A stretch of DNA of 64,000 nucleotides from Isoetes taiwanensis (taxonomy: Eukaryota > Streptophyta > Lycopodiopsida > Isoetales > Isoetaceae), in assembly GCA_021234155.1 (NCBI GenBank), contig JAJEKV010000041.1, forward strand, positions 3,772,829-3,836,828, in the 5' to 3' direction. Below are positions 46,761-59,797 of the stretch, piece by piece. The position numbers and the translations under genes are program-made. The notes beneath the pieces are model-generated. The model was given only the letters and a program-made list of their open reading frames with translations, did not search any database and was not told the DNA's origin. Numbering within the stretch: the stretch's first letter is position 1; every line of letters starts with the position of its first letter.

Positions 46761-47813
46761 CTTCTGCCATACTGTTGCATCATAGATAATTATCCAAGAA
46801 TTCATTCTACTGAGGTAATTTAGACCAACACGCCAAGTATGGCCATAAACATAAGTCTCCATACTACCCCAGTCCTTCCCAGCTCTTATTAAAGTGCCCA
46901 ATGACAAGGTGATCATTTGGATTAGAGTAGATAGTAGGCATAAATATAGAAATTGTAGGGTTGGTAGACATAGATAATTGTGTCTGTTAGTATTAGTTGT
47001 TTCATGGATTTCAGGGTACACAAATAGGCCAGGTGAATCTTCGTTGTAGATCCTCGACCATGGTAGCTACCCGACCACATCAAGCAATTCGAAAGCAGAG
47101 ATCAACCTAATGGAGAAAACCTTGACAGGTCAAAGATCAAGTCGAGGAACATGGGAGCCTGACTACTGATTGAGACATCAAGAACAAAAACATGAGTTAC
47201 AAGAAGGGCTACTCAACAATCAAGGAACATCAGAGCACTTAAGCCATTGCTCATAATACGGGAGGAACATTTTCTAGTCAAGAATATTCTTCTAGTGCCA
47301 TATATTGTGTCGAGAAAAGACTCCACATCAACAGGCTAAGTCACAACTCCACCACCAACAAATAGATAACTTCATCGACTATCCACATCATGAGTTTCAA
47401 AGACGAGACTAAATATACTTCTTAGGAGGACAATTATCCCAAACATACAGGCCGATGGCACTATCAGAGCTAGACTTCAAGCAGAGATGCTTTGAATAAG
47501 GAAGTATTACAAGCCATCAAGACCAAACTGCTTAAGGATAGCAGTATGACCAGACCGTAACTGACTTCTGCCTCATCAACTCTGATTCTCCAGGATAGCT
47601 ACACCAACCTCGACAACACCATCTCCATGCAGAAAGATCATGAAGTCCTTCTAGCCTTAGAGATGGAAGGTCAAGCAGCAACAAGAAGAGGCACCATGAG
47701 AGACCAAAGACCAGCATTAATAATTGATTATTGCAAGGTCATAAATCCTTTGCAAGGTCATAAATCCTAAACATGGATGCCAATAGACTCAACACTTAAG
47801 AAGGAGGGGAGGT
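46761..47813. other. Noncoding sequence, possibly inside an LTR element
   Basis: No frame with recognisable motifs. A 19-bp tandem repeat (gcaaggtcataaatcc type) lies at 47733-47768. A purine run aagaaggaggggagg ends at 47812, directly before the possible LTR. Confidence 0.3.
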
Positions 47814-48536
47814 TGAACAATTTGAAGTGGCAAAACACTCGATACCATCCTCAAATCTTCTAACTTCTAAGACATCATGAGTCAACATGGAAGATTCTTT
47901 AGAGGAGAGAACATTATCTTCAAGCTTTTGGGACGAGACATCAAGAACTTACGTCGTCAACTACGTCATCAAGTCCACGAGTATGCATACCCTCCTTTAA
48001 GGAAGAAAGTCAACATTAACATCGAGGGGAGTACAAATAGAAGATGTTCGACCAAAGAGAAACGCCTAGGAAAGATTACGCAACAACCCCAAGGAGATCA
48101 AATTTCCCAACAACTTCAGGCAACATTACCTTGCTACTTCAAGGAATAACTAGTACACCAGCTTTAAGCAAACTAGGGAACCTAGGATTAGATACTTGAA
48201 TATCTTAGACTTATGGATAATTGTGATGTGATAAAATTTGTACCTAACTTCAATAAAATATAAGAGAGAGAATATATTGACATGGCAAAAGGGGATGACG
48301 TGGCAAAGAGGAGAAAAATGCAAGTAGTTAGAGGGCAGAAACATAGAAGCTAGAGGATAGAGGATCCAACAGAGTAGAAGAAGAATCAATTTAGAGGCAA
48401 GACACTAAATCTATGTTAAAAAAGAAGTAATCCTTCTAGTCTAGTAGAAAGATATAAAAGAAGGGGAAGGAATTGCTCTGTAATATAGTTAAAGAACATG
48501 CTCTTGATAATAATCTATATCTCTGAGTTCATTACA
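47814..48536 (+). repeat. Possible LTR (3' LTR after a polypurine tract)
   Basis: It starts TGAACAATTTG just after the purine run aagaaggaggggagg and ends CATTACA. It contains gatataaaagaagg (TATA-like) near 48449. TG...CA ends, a PPT and a TATA-like site fit an LTR of about 720 bp, but no partner LTR or target duplication was found. Confidence 0.3.
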
Positions 48537-50040
48537 ACAGTCTGCTGCAAAATCTGCGGATGTGAATCCAATTTTATTTCACCCTTGAAAAGTTGAATCG
48601 ACCGCCCCACAGGTGAATCAGAATTGACCTTCTCTCTGGGTTTATTTTCTGTTGCTCCTACATAGCAACACAGGGACGAATCGGCTGCTCTAGCACACCA
48701 ACAAATATATTCTGTCAGATCCGAATTAGCAGTGTCGCCGCCTGCAAATAAATCATTGTAAATTGCCTTTCCTTTGCTACACAAAGTTTTCTTCCAGATG
48801 CCTTTCGTTCTTCCTCCTTTCTTTTGGTATAAAACATATACAAGTCGAAGAAAAGGCCTTGGCTTGCATTTGCATGTATCTAAGATCAATCCTGCCTCTT
48901 CTCTGCTGCAACAACATGATCGGCCATCTACAGCTGTGGCCGAAGCTCAAATTGATGGCTGGCGGATTTTTAGGGCTAAAACAGTCATAGTTAGGGTTTG
49001 AATTCATTATATCACAGTAGATATAAGAATAAATTAAAAATAAATCAAACATTACATTGATGGTTTATTTGTTGAAGCCTTTGCTTTTTAAGCTAACGAC
49101 TGAGGTTCAGTTCTCGGTTTAGACAAGTAGAAACACTTAGGTATTTTTAGAGTTCGTTTTGGCTTAGCTTAAACTCCAATAATTGTTCATGGAGGATCAT
49201 TCTAGTTTTGTTAGATATTTTCTTTTGCAAGATCAATTTAAGCATCCTTGTTATTGACTTAGAGTTTTATCTTTTGCAAGATTTATTTCCATCTTAAATA
49301 TTGATTAAATAGGCTATAAGATATTTCGGCAAGAAGACTAAATTACTTGATCTGTTATCATGTTGCTAGCCTAGTTGCACCTTGGTCTGCCCACAACTCT
49401 CCGGGGAGAATAAGCAGAAACCGAGGCCACGAGTGTTAAGCACTCGACACTAGTGAATGGGCACTGATGGAGCTCACTAGTGCAGACTCGACGCTGGTCA
49501 CGTCGAGTTGCTTCTAGATGAAGGTTATTTCCCTGAGCTAGAGACCCGTAGCTTAGGGGGACCACAACATATTATTTGGGGTTTGGGGACGACATGTAGG
49601 TTCTACACCCGTGGGATCTTGAATCCGAACTCCATCCCTGCATAGAAAGACATGTGCACAGCCCGACAAATCGGGCAGCGAACCATTAACTCTAAAACTA
49701 TGATGCTTAAGAATACCCCTTCTGTTTCGTATAATGGGATCCACTGTAAGCAATTATGATATTCACATACCAATACACATATATATTTTACAAAACAATA
49801 GGTAACAAATATAGAGTTTGTGAGCTTGGCCACATTATTGTCAAGAAAAAAGTAATAAGCTAGCAAAAATTTAGGCATGGCAGGCTTGAAAAGATCTTTT
49901 TAGTTTAGTTTGCATAAAATCTTACCTGAAATGGTTAAGTTTTGGAAATAGAAAATGAGAAACTATTCTGGAACCGCACCCAAGACCTTCTATAATTTTT
50001 GAACTGTCCCCCAGTGTACATATTGACCATTGACATTTAT
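48537..50040. other. Intergenic, nothing recognised
   Basis: No convincing gene. Short overlapping frames on both strands near 48515-49052 cancel each other and show no motif. Confidence 0.35.
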
Positions 50041-50787
50041 TGTGACGCTCCCAGAATCTATACGATGTTCCCATCGTACAAATACGGGAATTCCCCTCCT
50101 ATGGCGACTACATCACCACCCTCCGTCATACTCGGACCACTTGGGATGGCCAAGTGTCCGGGCGAGAAACACAGAGGTGTCATTCGTCCCACATCCTCTA
50201 TGAGAAATCCTATATCCAGCGGAAGCATACATACATGTTAGTATACAACAATTGTGCTATAATAATATACCACCACGGAGGGTGGCCCATCCATCATCAT
50301 CATTGAAAAGACAATACCAGCATAACAACATGAGCAATATACCATAACAGGGGCGCTATCCGAGGCTCAGACTCTAAGGGGTCAACTAACGGCCAGGGCC
50401 TCAAGATATCATTAGATGGAAGTATAACATGGCATTGGCTGGCATAAGACAATGGCTAGGGTGTAGTCCACTCCATCCGCCCCTCCTGTGCACACTTTGC
50501 AGATAGGTTGAATTATGCTATGATGTGCTTGTAGCCCTCCGGAGATGCAATCCCAAGGAATCACCCTATGGAGCTACTCCGGGTTACATCTCCCCAGTCC
50601 GATGAGGCAGGTCGGAGAAGCTTCCCCTCCCGGATCACAACGGTTTCCTGGGTGTGCTAGAGGATACCTGCCACACTTGCAGCACCCGTATCCGTATTCG
50701 ACTTACCCCCCCTAAATCTACGCAAAGTCGAGGACGTCCATATAGGCCATATCCAACGACCTAGAAGGTGTCAGACCCATACCCGGC

Positions 50788-53700
50788 TGAAACGGACCAA
50801 GCCCCTTGGCGTAGGCCGTTGCACCGACACGTTTAACATCTAAGTTAAACATCCAAGATACCCGTATACTTGCTCAATAAAGTATAGTCCCATTGATCAG
50901 ATAATTACATACAAGACCAAGCTCATCTGAGTTTGGCATGCTAACAACTCCTACTAGCTCAATAAGTCCTCCTTATAAGTCACCGAGGATGACTCTGGAA
51001 AACGCTCATGTTGTCGCACCCTCATCCCTAGACTCTCCATCCGAATACTGCATTCTCAGCTCAGGACGTACCGTCTTAAACATACACAAACAACACAAGG
51101 GGGTTAGTCCACAAGGACTAAGTGGGGAGGAAACATTTCGGGAGCATCCACAACATCAATCACAAAGCAATCTAGCGTATAACATCATCCACAAAGTAAT
51201 CTAGCATACCCATCAAAGATAAGAATAACAACAATTTTACCTGCTCCACTACGCCCCTGCATTAGTTAGAACTCAAGCTACAAGCATGTTTACATTCTCA
51301 TCCATCGTATGTATGTATGCACATATGCCAAGCGTAATCCTTGGGTTGCGACCCCAAGGAGACCACTCTCTCCATCTGTACGTACAGGGTTTAACTCATC
51401 CGTCCGGCCATCTGGCTCGGATGCGGAGTTACACGGCCACCCCACCCCTCCAAAGGTGGGCCGTAAATGCAACATGCCATCCGTCTATCCATCTGGCACG
51501 GATGCGGAGTCTCACAGCCATTCCACCCCTTCGAAGATGGTCCGTTTGCAATGTAAGATGCAACATCATCCATCAAGAACTTCACAAGATAGAATGTCAC
51601 CAATAACCTTGCAGACTGGTCCAATACGAGATGTCATACAATCCCCATGCATCTTACTTTCAAAAACAGCTATAGAACAATGCAATACAATAGGGCTCAA
51701 ACCAAGATATTCCATAACTAAATGACAGCATCATATAGCCAAATCGCAAAGCAGAATATGAAACTCCTTTAACATATAAGTAGCCACAACTTTTATGCAA
51801 TACCATAATTAGATCCATAGCAAAAGAAACCACAACACTCATGCTCCATCTATTCCAACCTCATAGAATCCGCATGCTACTCCAACAAAGTACTGGTAAT
51901 ATACCCTTCACAAGATACAGTTATCAAGCTAGCCTCTATTCTTAAAGGTTCCCTGAACTAGGCCACATCCAATGGTACAATCCCGGGCAAAGAACTCTAT
52001 GGTCCCACCGTATAATAAGATATCTTAAGAAGGTTTGTAAGAGTCTTGATACTCAATCCATATACTAGCTATCTAGGCTAGCAATAACGCACAAAGAAAC
52101 ACATGCCACAATGGCCAGCATACGGGTCGAGGTCGATAGGTTATCAACAATGCCATTGAGATACATACACAGCAAGCGCTCCCACCAATCCAAGACATGA
52201 GACAATAGTTTTGGGCTGCCCCCCTAACTATAATCTAAAGCCAGGTTCAATAGTTCAGAATATATCAACATATCTCAATTAGGGTTCATTCCCCTAGTTA
52301 ACTCAACTTGTTTATCTTGCTAGTTTCCAACTAAGCCAGAAGCGCCCATGCCTCTCAAGACTTCTCTTCCTTCAACATCACACATTTGATATTTATCAAT
52401 TATTCCATTCAATTTCCTAGTTCTCTTCCTTAGTTTATATCTGATGGTGCCCCCTTGGCTCCATACGATAACTATACCCATAAACCCCATAAATTCCCTC
52501 ACGCCCTTCTCCCCCTAGAAGAAGTATTATTAAGTAATATAATTCTTCTAGTTATAGTTATATAGAGATGTCCTAATGAGTAATTCTATTTATTTAGCTT
52601 AGCTTCTTGGACCCTTACAAGTTCAAGCATAAACGAATCTACTCCTAGACTGAGTTCATAGAAGATTCCCTGAGCACAATACCACAACCATGGCACTATC
52701 TCGGTTTTTATGGTTCCACATAACATGATATAAAGCAAAGGTCTTTATAACTTAAAACCTAAGAAGCAATATTCAATTCAAGTATGATCAAAAACCTTAA
52801 TTTAATACTTTAATATAAACATATGGGGATACCGGACCTTGGTATCCCCTGAAGACAATTACAATAGGAGGCCACGGCAGCGGCCGGGCTTTTCCAAATC
52901 CGTTGAGCGTTGGTTGCATCATGCTTAGTTTTATCACAAAGGCATCAAATTCTAACTGGCATCAACAATTTGGGAGCAAGAATCGGATTATGACTCAAAG
53001 CCAGAGCCTATCTCAGAGGTCAGATTTACAGAGATCTGGGAATCAGATTATGGCACATGACCCAAACTAGCTAGATGGAATCGAATTTCATCACCAAGAT
53101 GGATTCTAGACAAGGATTTGGACCACAGATTGTTTTGACAGCATGGCAACCGGATTAACAAAGGGGAATTCGTAATTCAGACCTAGCTTCTTGCTCCTTT
53201 ATCCCGCTTCCTTCAAAGTCATACATCATGCAGCAAAGCCCCACAATTAAGCATAATCCCCACCTTAGTTCTTCAGATATGCCTCTGCTCTTAATCGATA
53301 GGTGCCTCTTTTGCATCCAGCTTCTCGTTCTCTTGTCTTCTCCACCTCCTTCTTCAATTCGGCCAGCCCCTCTGTCTTCTTATATATGTTTATGTCCAGC
53401 ACCAACAAGCTATCTTGCTGCCAGAGGATTCTGCCAGGTGTAGCCGAATCTTGCATGGGCATGCCTTACTTGGCCCAATTTTCCTGCCTGATACGTCTCA
53501 ACACAGCCACGATTTTGTTTCCCTATTTTTATGGTGCTCACCCATTTAGATTTGATAACCTTAGCTACTGTGTTTTTATATTTAAATGCTACCACTAGCA
53601 TGAACCCATGGACACATACCAACAAGGCCATTAGATGATCTACACAATCTTATACTAAAACAAGTTAAGCCACTAGGTTCAACTCATGTCCTCATGAATT

Positions 53701-55591
53701 ACTTACGATATTCATGCTTCTCTAACCTTCATATGCAGTCTAATGCTTCATATGGTGTGACATACCTAGGAGCTTCAAGGTAAAAGACTAAAGTTTAGTC
53801 AACTCTAGGGTTTTGCATCTCCCATCCATATATGGTTTTGCGCGATTCTGATGCAGTCTCCTTGATTGCACATTTGTACCACAACAGCAATAGGACATGG
53901 GTATTCCCAATATCCTTCCACATTATAGAACAACTTCCTCATTAACCCATATATGGCTTAAGCTCTACTATTTCGATCCAAATTGATGCAGTCGCAACTT
54001 AATCTACCACATACTCAAAATACAACTAAGTGCATCAACCTTGCCACTAGCATGTATAAAGTTTGGAACTAAACTTATAATGAAATTCGTATAAATTATT
54101 TACTATACATGTCCAAGCTAATGTAGCAAACATCTGCATCATAGAGTTAATCTACTTTTTCCTACTAAGGATAAAATAGGGCACTATGAAATACTAAGCC
54201 CACCATGGAAAGAGAGATAGTCAGCTCGGACGAGATATGTATTCATATGACACATCTTGGGGGGCCAAATCCAAGAGTGACAAATAAAAGCATAATCCCA
54301 TCCCCCATCTGTGTATCTTATGGCTATACAACCCACACAAGTAAATTCAAGGAAACCTAAAAGATTACGAACATAACTCACTTAAAGAACCTACTCAACA
54401 TAGATAATATAACTTTCTAAACCCTTGAGTTTACCTCTTTAAGCACTGTGCATGGGCCCTCACAACCCTAGCATTGATTTTGGTAAAGCACTACAACTCC
54501 CTACACATGGTCTACTTTAAAGTAACGTGGCAACGTGGTCCACCATTAGACAATCTTTAAGTTATAGAAACTTGTAGGAACATACCTTCACAATTATCAT
54601 GGCCCGCTGTTCATGCCTTGCATGAAAACATCCGTCTTAACATTTCACCCTATTTTTGGTAACTTTCGACCAAGTTTAGCTCCTTGATGAACTGCATTCC
54701 ATTAGCTTTTCTAGCTTACATAGCACAGAATAATAATCAAAACTTAAGATACTATCAATCCCTTAGATCTATGCTCGTTTCTTGTTCCTCTTAACTCATC
54801 TTGGCTGATGTATTTACCAATCACCAAACCATTCTACTTTATAGTAGAACCTCTTGAACTCTTAGCCCCTAATTCCCACGGCCCGAAAGTGTCGGAGCTT
54901 TCCGCTCTGATACCAACTGAAACGGACCTAGCCCCTTGGCCTAGGCCGTTGCACCGACACTTTTAACATCTAAGTTAAACATCCAAGATACTCGTATACT
55001 TGCTCAATAAAGTATAGTCCCATTGATCAGATAATTACATACAAGACCAAGCTCATCTGAGTTTGGAATGCTAACAACTCCTACTAGCTCAACAAGTCCT
55101 CCTTATGAGTCACCGAGGATGACTCTGGAAAACGCTCCGGTTATCGCACCCTCATCCCTAGACTCTCCATCTGAATACTGCATTCTCAGCTCAGGACGTA
55201 CCGTCTTAAACATACACAAACAACACAAGGGGGTTAGTCCACAAGGACTAAGTGGGGAGGAAACATTTCGGGAGCATCCACAACATCAACCACAAAGCAA
55301 TCTAGCGTATAACATCATCCACAAAGTAATCTAGCATACCCATCAACAACAATTAAGGTTCATTCCCCTAGATCATCTAATGGCCCGATTTTCTTGCCTG
55401 ATACGTCTCAACACAGCCACGATTTTGTTTCCCTATTTTTATGGTGCACCCATTTAGATTTGATAACCTTAGCTGTGCTTTTATATTTAAATGCTACCAC
55501 TAGCATGAACCCATGGACACATACCAAGAAGGCCATTAGATGATCTACACAATCTTATACTAAAACAAGTTAAGCCACTAGGTTCGTTACA
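50788..55591 (-). mobile_element. Nested noncoding LTR retrotransposon (minus orientation)
   Basis: Element ends TGAAACGG (50788) and TTACA (55591) are flanked by the 5-bp target duplication ccggc (50783-50787 and 55592-55596). The 5' LTR is 54918-55591. Next to it, after 2 nt, is gctctgatacca (54904-54915), the reverse complement of the TGGTATCAGAGC primer site for initiator tRNA-Met. The other LTR starts at 50788 and reaches at least 53680. It matches the 5' LTR in three blocks (50788-51210, around 52280, and 53470-53680), so the 5' LTR has lost about 1.0 and 1.2 kb. No gag or pol frame is present. Confidence 0.75.
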
Positions 55592-56170
55592 CCGGCCCAC
55601 GCACAGTGACCGACTATAAGCCTAGCACACTATAGGGTCCCCAGTAGCCACGCTCAACAAGGCTCCACCCCCGCTTCACCAATTGTGTCCGTTGTTTGGT
55701 GCTGAACCACATCATAGCATCCACAGCCAGGTTGGCTCTTGTGCACAGGCCGCATTTATTGGGTATTAAAGGGTCTAGCTAGAAACATCTCTAGTTCTAA
55801 GAGGCTTTCAGGTCTCTACCCTTCCCTTAATCCCAATACATGGAGGTAGCAGAAAGAAAGAATATAAACATCATCCAAGTATCCATCATCGTCATAATAA
55901 CATATGAAAGAGAATTTAACCATTCCATCTATTCAAAGAAGTGTCAGCGGAGATACAAGCTATCTAAGGACTAACCAATCTCTTGGCTGGAGCCATTATC
56001 ACGGAAAAACTCCATCCTTCAGGTCTGTTGGCAAGAATTGGTTTCTGCTCCTCCTCTTCTCTTTCCAAATCGATTTTGGGGCAAAAATGGGGGTAGGACC
56101 CCTATTTCTCCATCCAAATTAGCAAGTCCCACTTGGCAAATCGAGTTGGGCCAGGTGGCACTTCCCTATT

Positions 56171-56250
56171 GGTTATATTTAACTAAATATAACCTAATTA
56201 GCATAATTAGGTTAATTATGCACTAATTTTATTAGCATAGCTAATAAAAT
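56171..56250. repeat. Three consecutive perfect hairpins with 11-bp arms
   Basis: 56171-56181 pairs with 56184-56194 (loop ac). 56190-56200 pairs with 56204-56214 (loop gca). 56226-56236 pairs with 56240-56250 (loop ata). All arms are 11 bp without mismatch. They lie inside the chromovirus LTR. Confidence 0.85.
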
Positions 56251-56810
56251 CCATTTTAGGTGAACCCATGTTGTCCCCTATTGAGCCTTAGGGGTCTAGT
56301 TAAATACTGGTGATGTGTCATGGTGTGCATACGTATACCGTATAAATACCTGGAATGTCACATTCTCCCCCCTTGGATTAATGTTGTCCTCAGCATTAGA
56401 GTTAGTGGGCAGTGAATTTACAAAAGATAAGTCTTACTGATTGAAGGGAACACAAGATTACATATATATGTCATAGGACCAAAGACCTTTAAGAAAACAC
56501 AAGAAATTACAATACCAATAACTTAAGAGTGCACTCATAATACAAATTTTCAAATACAAGAGTTGGCCTCCAGGCTGAGGCCTAGGATCTTCTGCAATAC
56601 GTCAGTACGCCCTACTGGCCTGCAGAAGGAAAATACGTCAGTAATTACAAATTAATTAAAGTAGTGTGGTTGAAGGGACCACCCTCTTAAAATGAATGAA
56701 AAATATGAATGCAAGAATCCTATCGTGCCTAAGAATTGCATGTCGTCTCGGTGTAAGGAACGGTCATATTCTCATTATAGCCACAAGCGAATGCGTCCTA
56801 TCATGAATGC

Positions 56811-59797
56811 CTATATGTCCAGTTCCCCACCTAAGATGCATGTACCCCAACCCCTAAAATGATCCCTGTCGGATCTTTCTAATATGATCCTAACACAACG
56901 CTTATCGTTAGGATTAGAGGTGATCGCATCTTGAATGGTGCGGCCGTGGCATTCTGGCATAAAGTCTGGGTAAGTCTTATCCAAATCCGCTTTGAGAACC
57001 CATGTTGCTTCCTCTGTGGATAAATGCTTCCACTTAACCAAATATTGCAATATTCGAGTTCGGCGGGTTTGTTTATATGCGCGATCCAGGAGAGCTTCAG
57101 GCACAATCTCCAACTAATCCTCGGTCATCTCCAGAAGTGTTGATATGTCAAGAACCTCTCTGGATCAGGATTATGCTTTCTTAAGAAGACTTACATGGAA
57201 AATTTTATGGATCTTCAAATGTGCGAGTCGATAGGCTTGAGAACCTATCCTTTTGGTTATCTGAAAAAGTCCCGCCCATCTAAGTGCAAGTTTCTTACAA
57301 TTGCCAATCTTAAGTTTGGCTTGCTTCACCTTAATCTTTAGCCAAACCGAATCGCCGACCTGGAATTCTTGTGGTGTTCGATGTCGGTCGGCGAGACTCT
57401 TTTGCCGAGCTCTTGCAGCTAACAAATATGCTCGAACTTCTTCGACTAGAGCTTGCATATCTGTAAGCAGTTGTTGAGAGACTTCCATATTGGAAACCGG
57501 ATTATGTCACATGTCTGGAGTAAGGCATTGATAGCCATAATTGATCATGAAAGGAGACATCCTTGAGGATTCCTATCTAGTGCTGTTATAGGCAAACTCC
57601 ACCAAATGGATGTAATCTGCCCATTGAGATTGCTTGTTCCAGACATAGTTACGTAGCATATCTTCAATTATGCGATTGGTATATTCTGTTTGACCATCTG
57701 TCTACGGATGATAAGCTGTGCTCATGACAAGCTTAGTTTGAACAGTGCTAAAGAAATCCTTCCAGAATGCACTAACAAACTTAGGATCTCGGTCTGATAT
57801 AATGGTACGGGGCATCCCATGAAGGCGAAATACCTCCTTGGTAAACAACAAGGCTGTATCCAATGCAGCGTCCGTCTTAGAAAGTTTGTCGACCACTACT
57901 ATTAAGGCATCAAAACCTCTTAAGGTGCGCGGAAGCCCCGTGATAAAATCCATGGTAATAACTTCCCATTTTGCATTGGGGACATCTAGGGGTTGCAGTT
58001 CCCCTGGAATACGCAACCAACTTAGCTACCTGTTTTGGTAATTTGCTGAGCACCTTATCTTCCTTGCTTTCTTCTGACTCGGGCTCTTCGATCTGAAGCT
58101 TGAAGACATAGGCTACCTTCTCGCTCTTTATGCACTTGAGCAGCCGCTTACTAGACATACACTGTATGATAGGAACAACTTCCTTACCTACAATTTCTAT
58201 TTGCCTTTGGGCGCCATCAAGGTCACTTTACGGTTCCCACAGTCGATGATGGCCTTTGCTGGAGCGAGGTACTCCATGTCGATGATCAAATCATACTTCC
58301 CGATGTTCATCACTTCTGCTCCCATTTGGATGTTGATCCCTGGCAATTTGATGTCGAAATTTATCCTCTTGCCTGCCGTGTGTCTCACTGCCCCGCTTGC
58401 TAACACCACGGGTCTCGGCTTTGACTTCAACGGCTTGAGCTTCAACATCTCAACTATTCTTGGAGACACAAAGTTGTGGGTGCTCCCCGTATCTATCAAG
58501 ACCATGAAAGATTTGGCCTTGGCCTTCCCTACTGTGGAGATTACCTGATACTGATTTTCTGCTTGGTCTGAATCTATGGCTGCAAAGATAGGCCTAGCTG
58601 GAAGCACCTGAAGCAGAGTTGTTTCTCAATGCACTCCTGCCTCTTCTCCTTAGGCATTGCTTGTAAAAAGGATCGCACTGCTTTCGAGTAGTTTGACCCT
58701 TCCTGTTGCGGCTTATCCTTGAAGGATACCTGTTTCTTTTCCTGCTGCTTCCCATAATTGCCACTGTATGGAGCCTTTGTTGGTCCTGGACTAGCTGCTC
58801 TAGGGCTATAACTCCCTGCTGCTTTGCCCTTGTCCTGATAGTACTGCTGTTTCTGCCCACTGTTCTGAGGGCCGGATCCTTGCAGGCTGACTGCTTTCGA
58901 TTCCGCTTCTGATACTGTTCGAGGGTTGATTGCTCTAACCAGCTTCCTTATCTCATCGTTTAATCCCTCGATGTACCCTTCCACTGCATGGCGTTCATTC
59001 AGCTTCGGCACATAAAGCCTCAGTTTCATGAACTCTTCCGTGTATTTCTGCACGGACTTGTTGCCCTGCTGTAGCCGGTAGAATTTCTGCATCATGTGGC
59101 ATTTGTGCTCCCTTGGCACATAGTGGCGCTTGAATTCCTTTGAAAATTTCTTGAATCTGCAGCTATCCCTGCTCAACCCATGGGCCTTGGCATAGCCCTT
59201 CCACCATATCCTGGCTGCATCTTTGAGGTTGGCTGTTGCCACCCTGCCTTTGTCTTCGTCCTTCATTCCGTATGCATTCCAATATTCCCGCATCTTGTCC
59301 AGCCAGGCCTCTGCCTCCATGCCTGACCAACTGTCACCTGAGAATTGTTCGAGCTTTCTTGCCTTCCACACATTGCTCAGTGCGGAATCTACTTTCTTCT
59401 GGTAGTCTGAGGTCTTTGTGTCCCTGAGTCTGCCGTCTCTACAGTCCTGCACCTGTTCCACCTCTTCCTCAGAATCAGAGTCTGAATCTGAGCTTGTGTC
59501 GGAGGATTCCGTGCTAGGGGACCTCCTTCTCTTGCTCTTCTTCTTATTCTTTCCTGTCTTTCGAGGGGGTGCTTGTGGTAACTGGACGTTGTGGTCTGGC
59601 CCAACTATTGCTTGTGCTGCTAATAAGGCCTTTATCTCTAGAAGATCAGATCTCATCTGCGACGTCTCCTCTTCGGGAGTCATGAAACCGAATTCCTCGT
59701 ATAGGTTCCTTGCTGGGTGCTTTCTGGCCGGCGTCTCTTCATCTCTATGGACTCGCCAGTCTTGTTCAGCTATTCCTGGACTTCTAGCTGCATACAC
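56811..59797 (-). mobile_element. Ty3/gypsy chromovirus internal region, RT and RNase H deleted
   Basis: Minus strand, 5' to 3'. Gag (59797-58574): capsid part with WLDKMREYWNAYGM and KFYRLQQGNKSVQKYTEEFM, a basic-rich linker and only the first half of the zinc knuckle (CFRC). Aspartic protease (58607-58197): VLIDTGSTHNFVSP. A short linker follows (58158-58020). Then the integrase core comes directly (58016-57530): KWEVITMDFITGLP and ISDRDPKFVSAFWKDFF, with a stop at AYHP followed by TDGQTEYTNRIIEDMLR. The integrase C-terminus has FQVGDSVWLK and LRWAGLFQI. A chromodomain (about 57050-56980) reads ILQYLVKWKHLSTEEATWV. Reverse transcriptase, RNase H and the integrase HHCC finger are missing. 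The chromodomain places it among chromoviruses. Non-autonomous and dead. Confidence 0.85.
58574..59797 (-). CDS. Gag of the chromovirus (truncated nucleocapsid)
   Basis: A 407-residue frame. Residues 1-90 are a charged leader. A Ser/Asp/Glu-rich stretch (STESSDTSSDSDSDSEEEVE) follows at about 95-115. The retrotransposon gag domain follows at about 140-300, with WKARKLEQFSGDSWSGMEAE, AARIWWKGYAKAHGLS and FSKEFKRHYVPREHKCHMMQ. It ends CFRCFQLGLSLQP. Only the first C-x2-C of the CCHC knuckle survives, because a deletion joins gag to the protease region in another frame. Gag forms the virus-like particle that carries element RNA. Confidence 0.8.
   Translation of the reverse strand: MYAARSPGIAEQDWRVHRDEETPARKHPARNLYEEFGFMTPEEETSQMRSDLLEIKALLAAQAIVGPDHNVQLPQAPPRKTGKNKKKSKRRRSPSTESSDTSSDSDSDSEEEVEQVQDCRDGRLRDTKTSDYQKKVDSALSNVWKARKLEQFSGDSWSGMEAEAWLDKMREYWNAYGMKDEDKGRVATANLKDAARIWWKGYAKAHGLSRDSCRFKKFSKEFKRHYVPREHKCHMMQKFYRLQQGNKSVQKYTEEFMKLRLYVPKLNERHAVEGYIEGLNDEIRKLVRAINPRTVSEAESKAVSLQGSGPQNSGQKQQYYQDKGKAAGSYSPRAASPGPTKAPYSGNYGKQQEKKQVSFKDKPQQEGSNYSKAVRSFLQAMPKEKRQECIEKQLCFRCFQLGLSLQP

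Larger units (their letters stand above)
50041..56362 (-). repeat. 3' LTR of the chromovirus, about 1.5 kb, split by a nested element
   Basis: On the plus strand it runs from tgtgacgctccc (50041) to ggaatgtcaca (56362), giving TGTGAC/GTCACA inverted ends. Directly outside the high end is a polypyrimidine tract ttctcccccctt (56363-56374), which on the minus strand is the polypurine tract expected next to a 3' LTR. Removing the nested element at 50788-55591 leaves about 742 plus 771 bp. The matching 5' LTR is not in the window. Confidence 0.65.

Noticed and set aside
46760-47021. N-terminal extension of the ORF1-like frame beyond 46760
   Set aside because: The 17-bp target duplication ends the element at 46743; the open frame beyond it is host sequence joined by chance.
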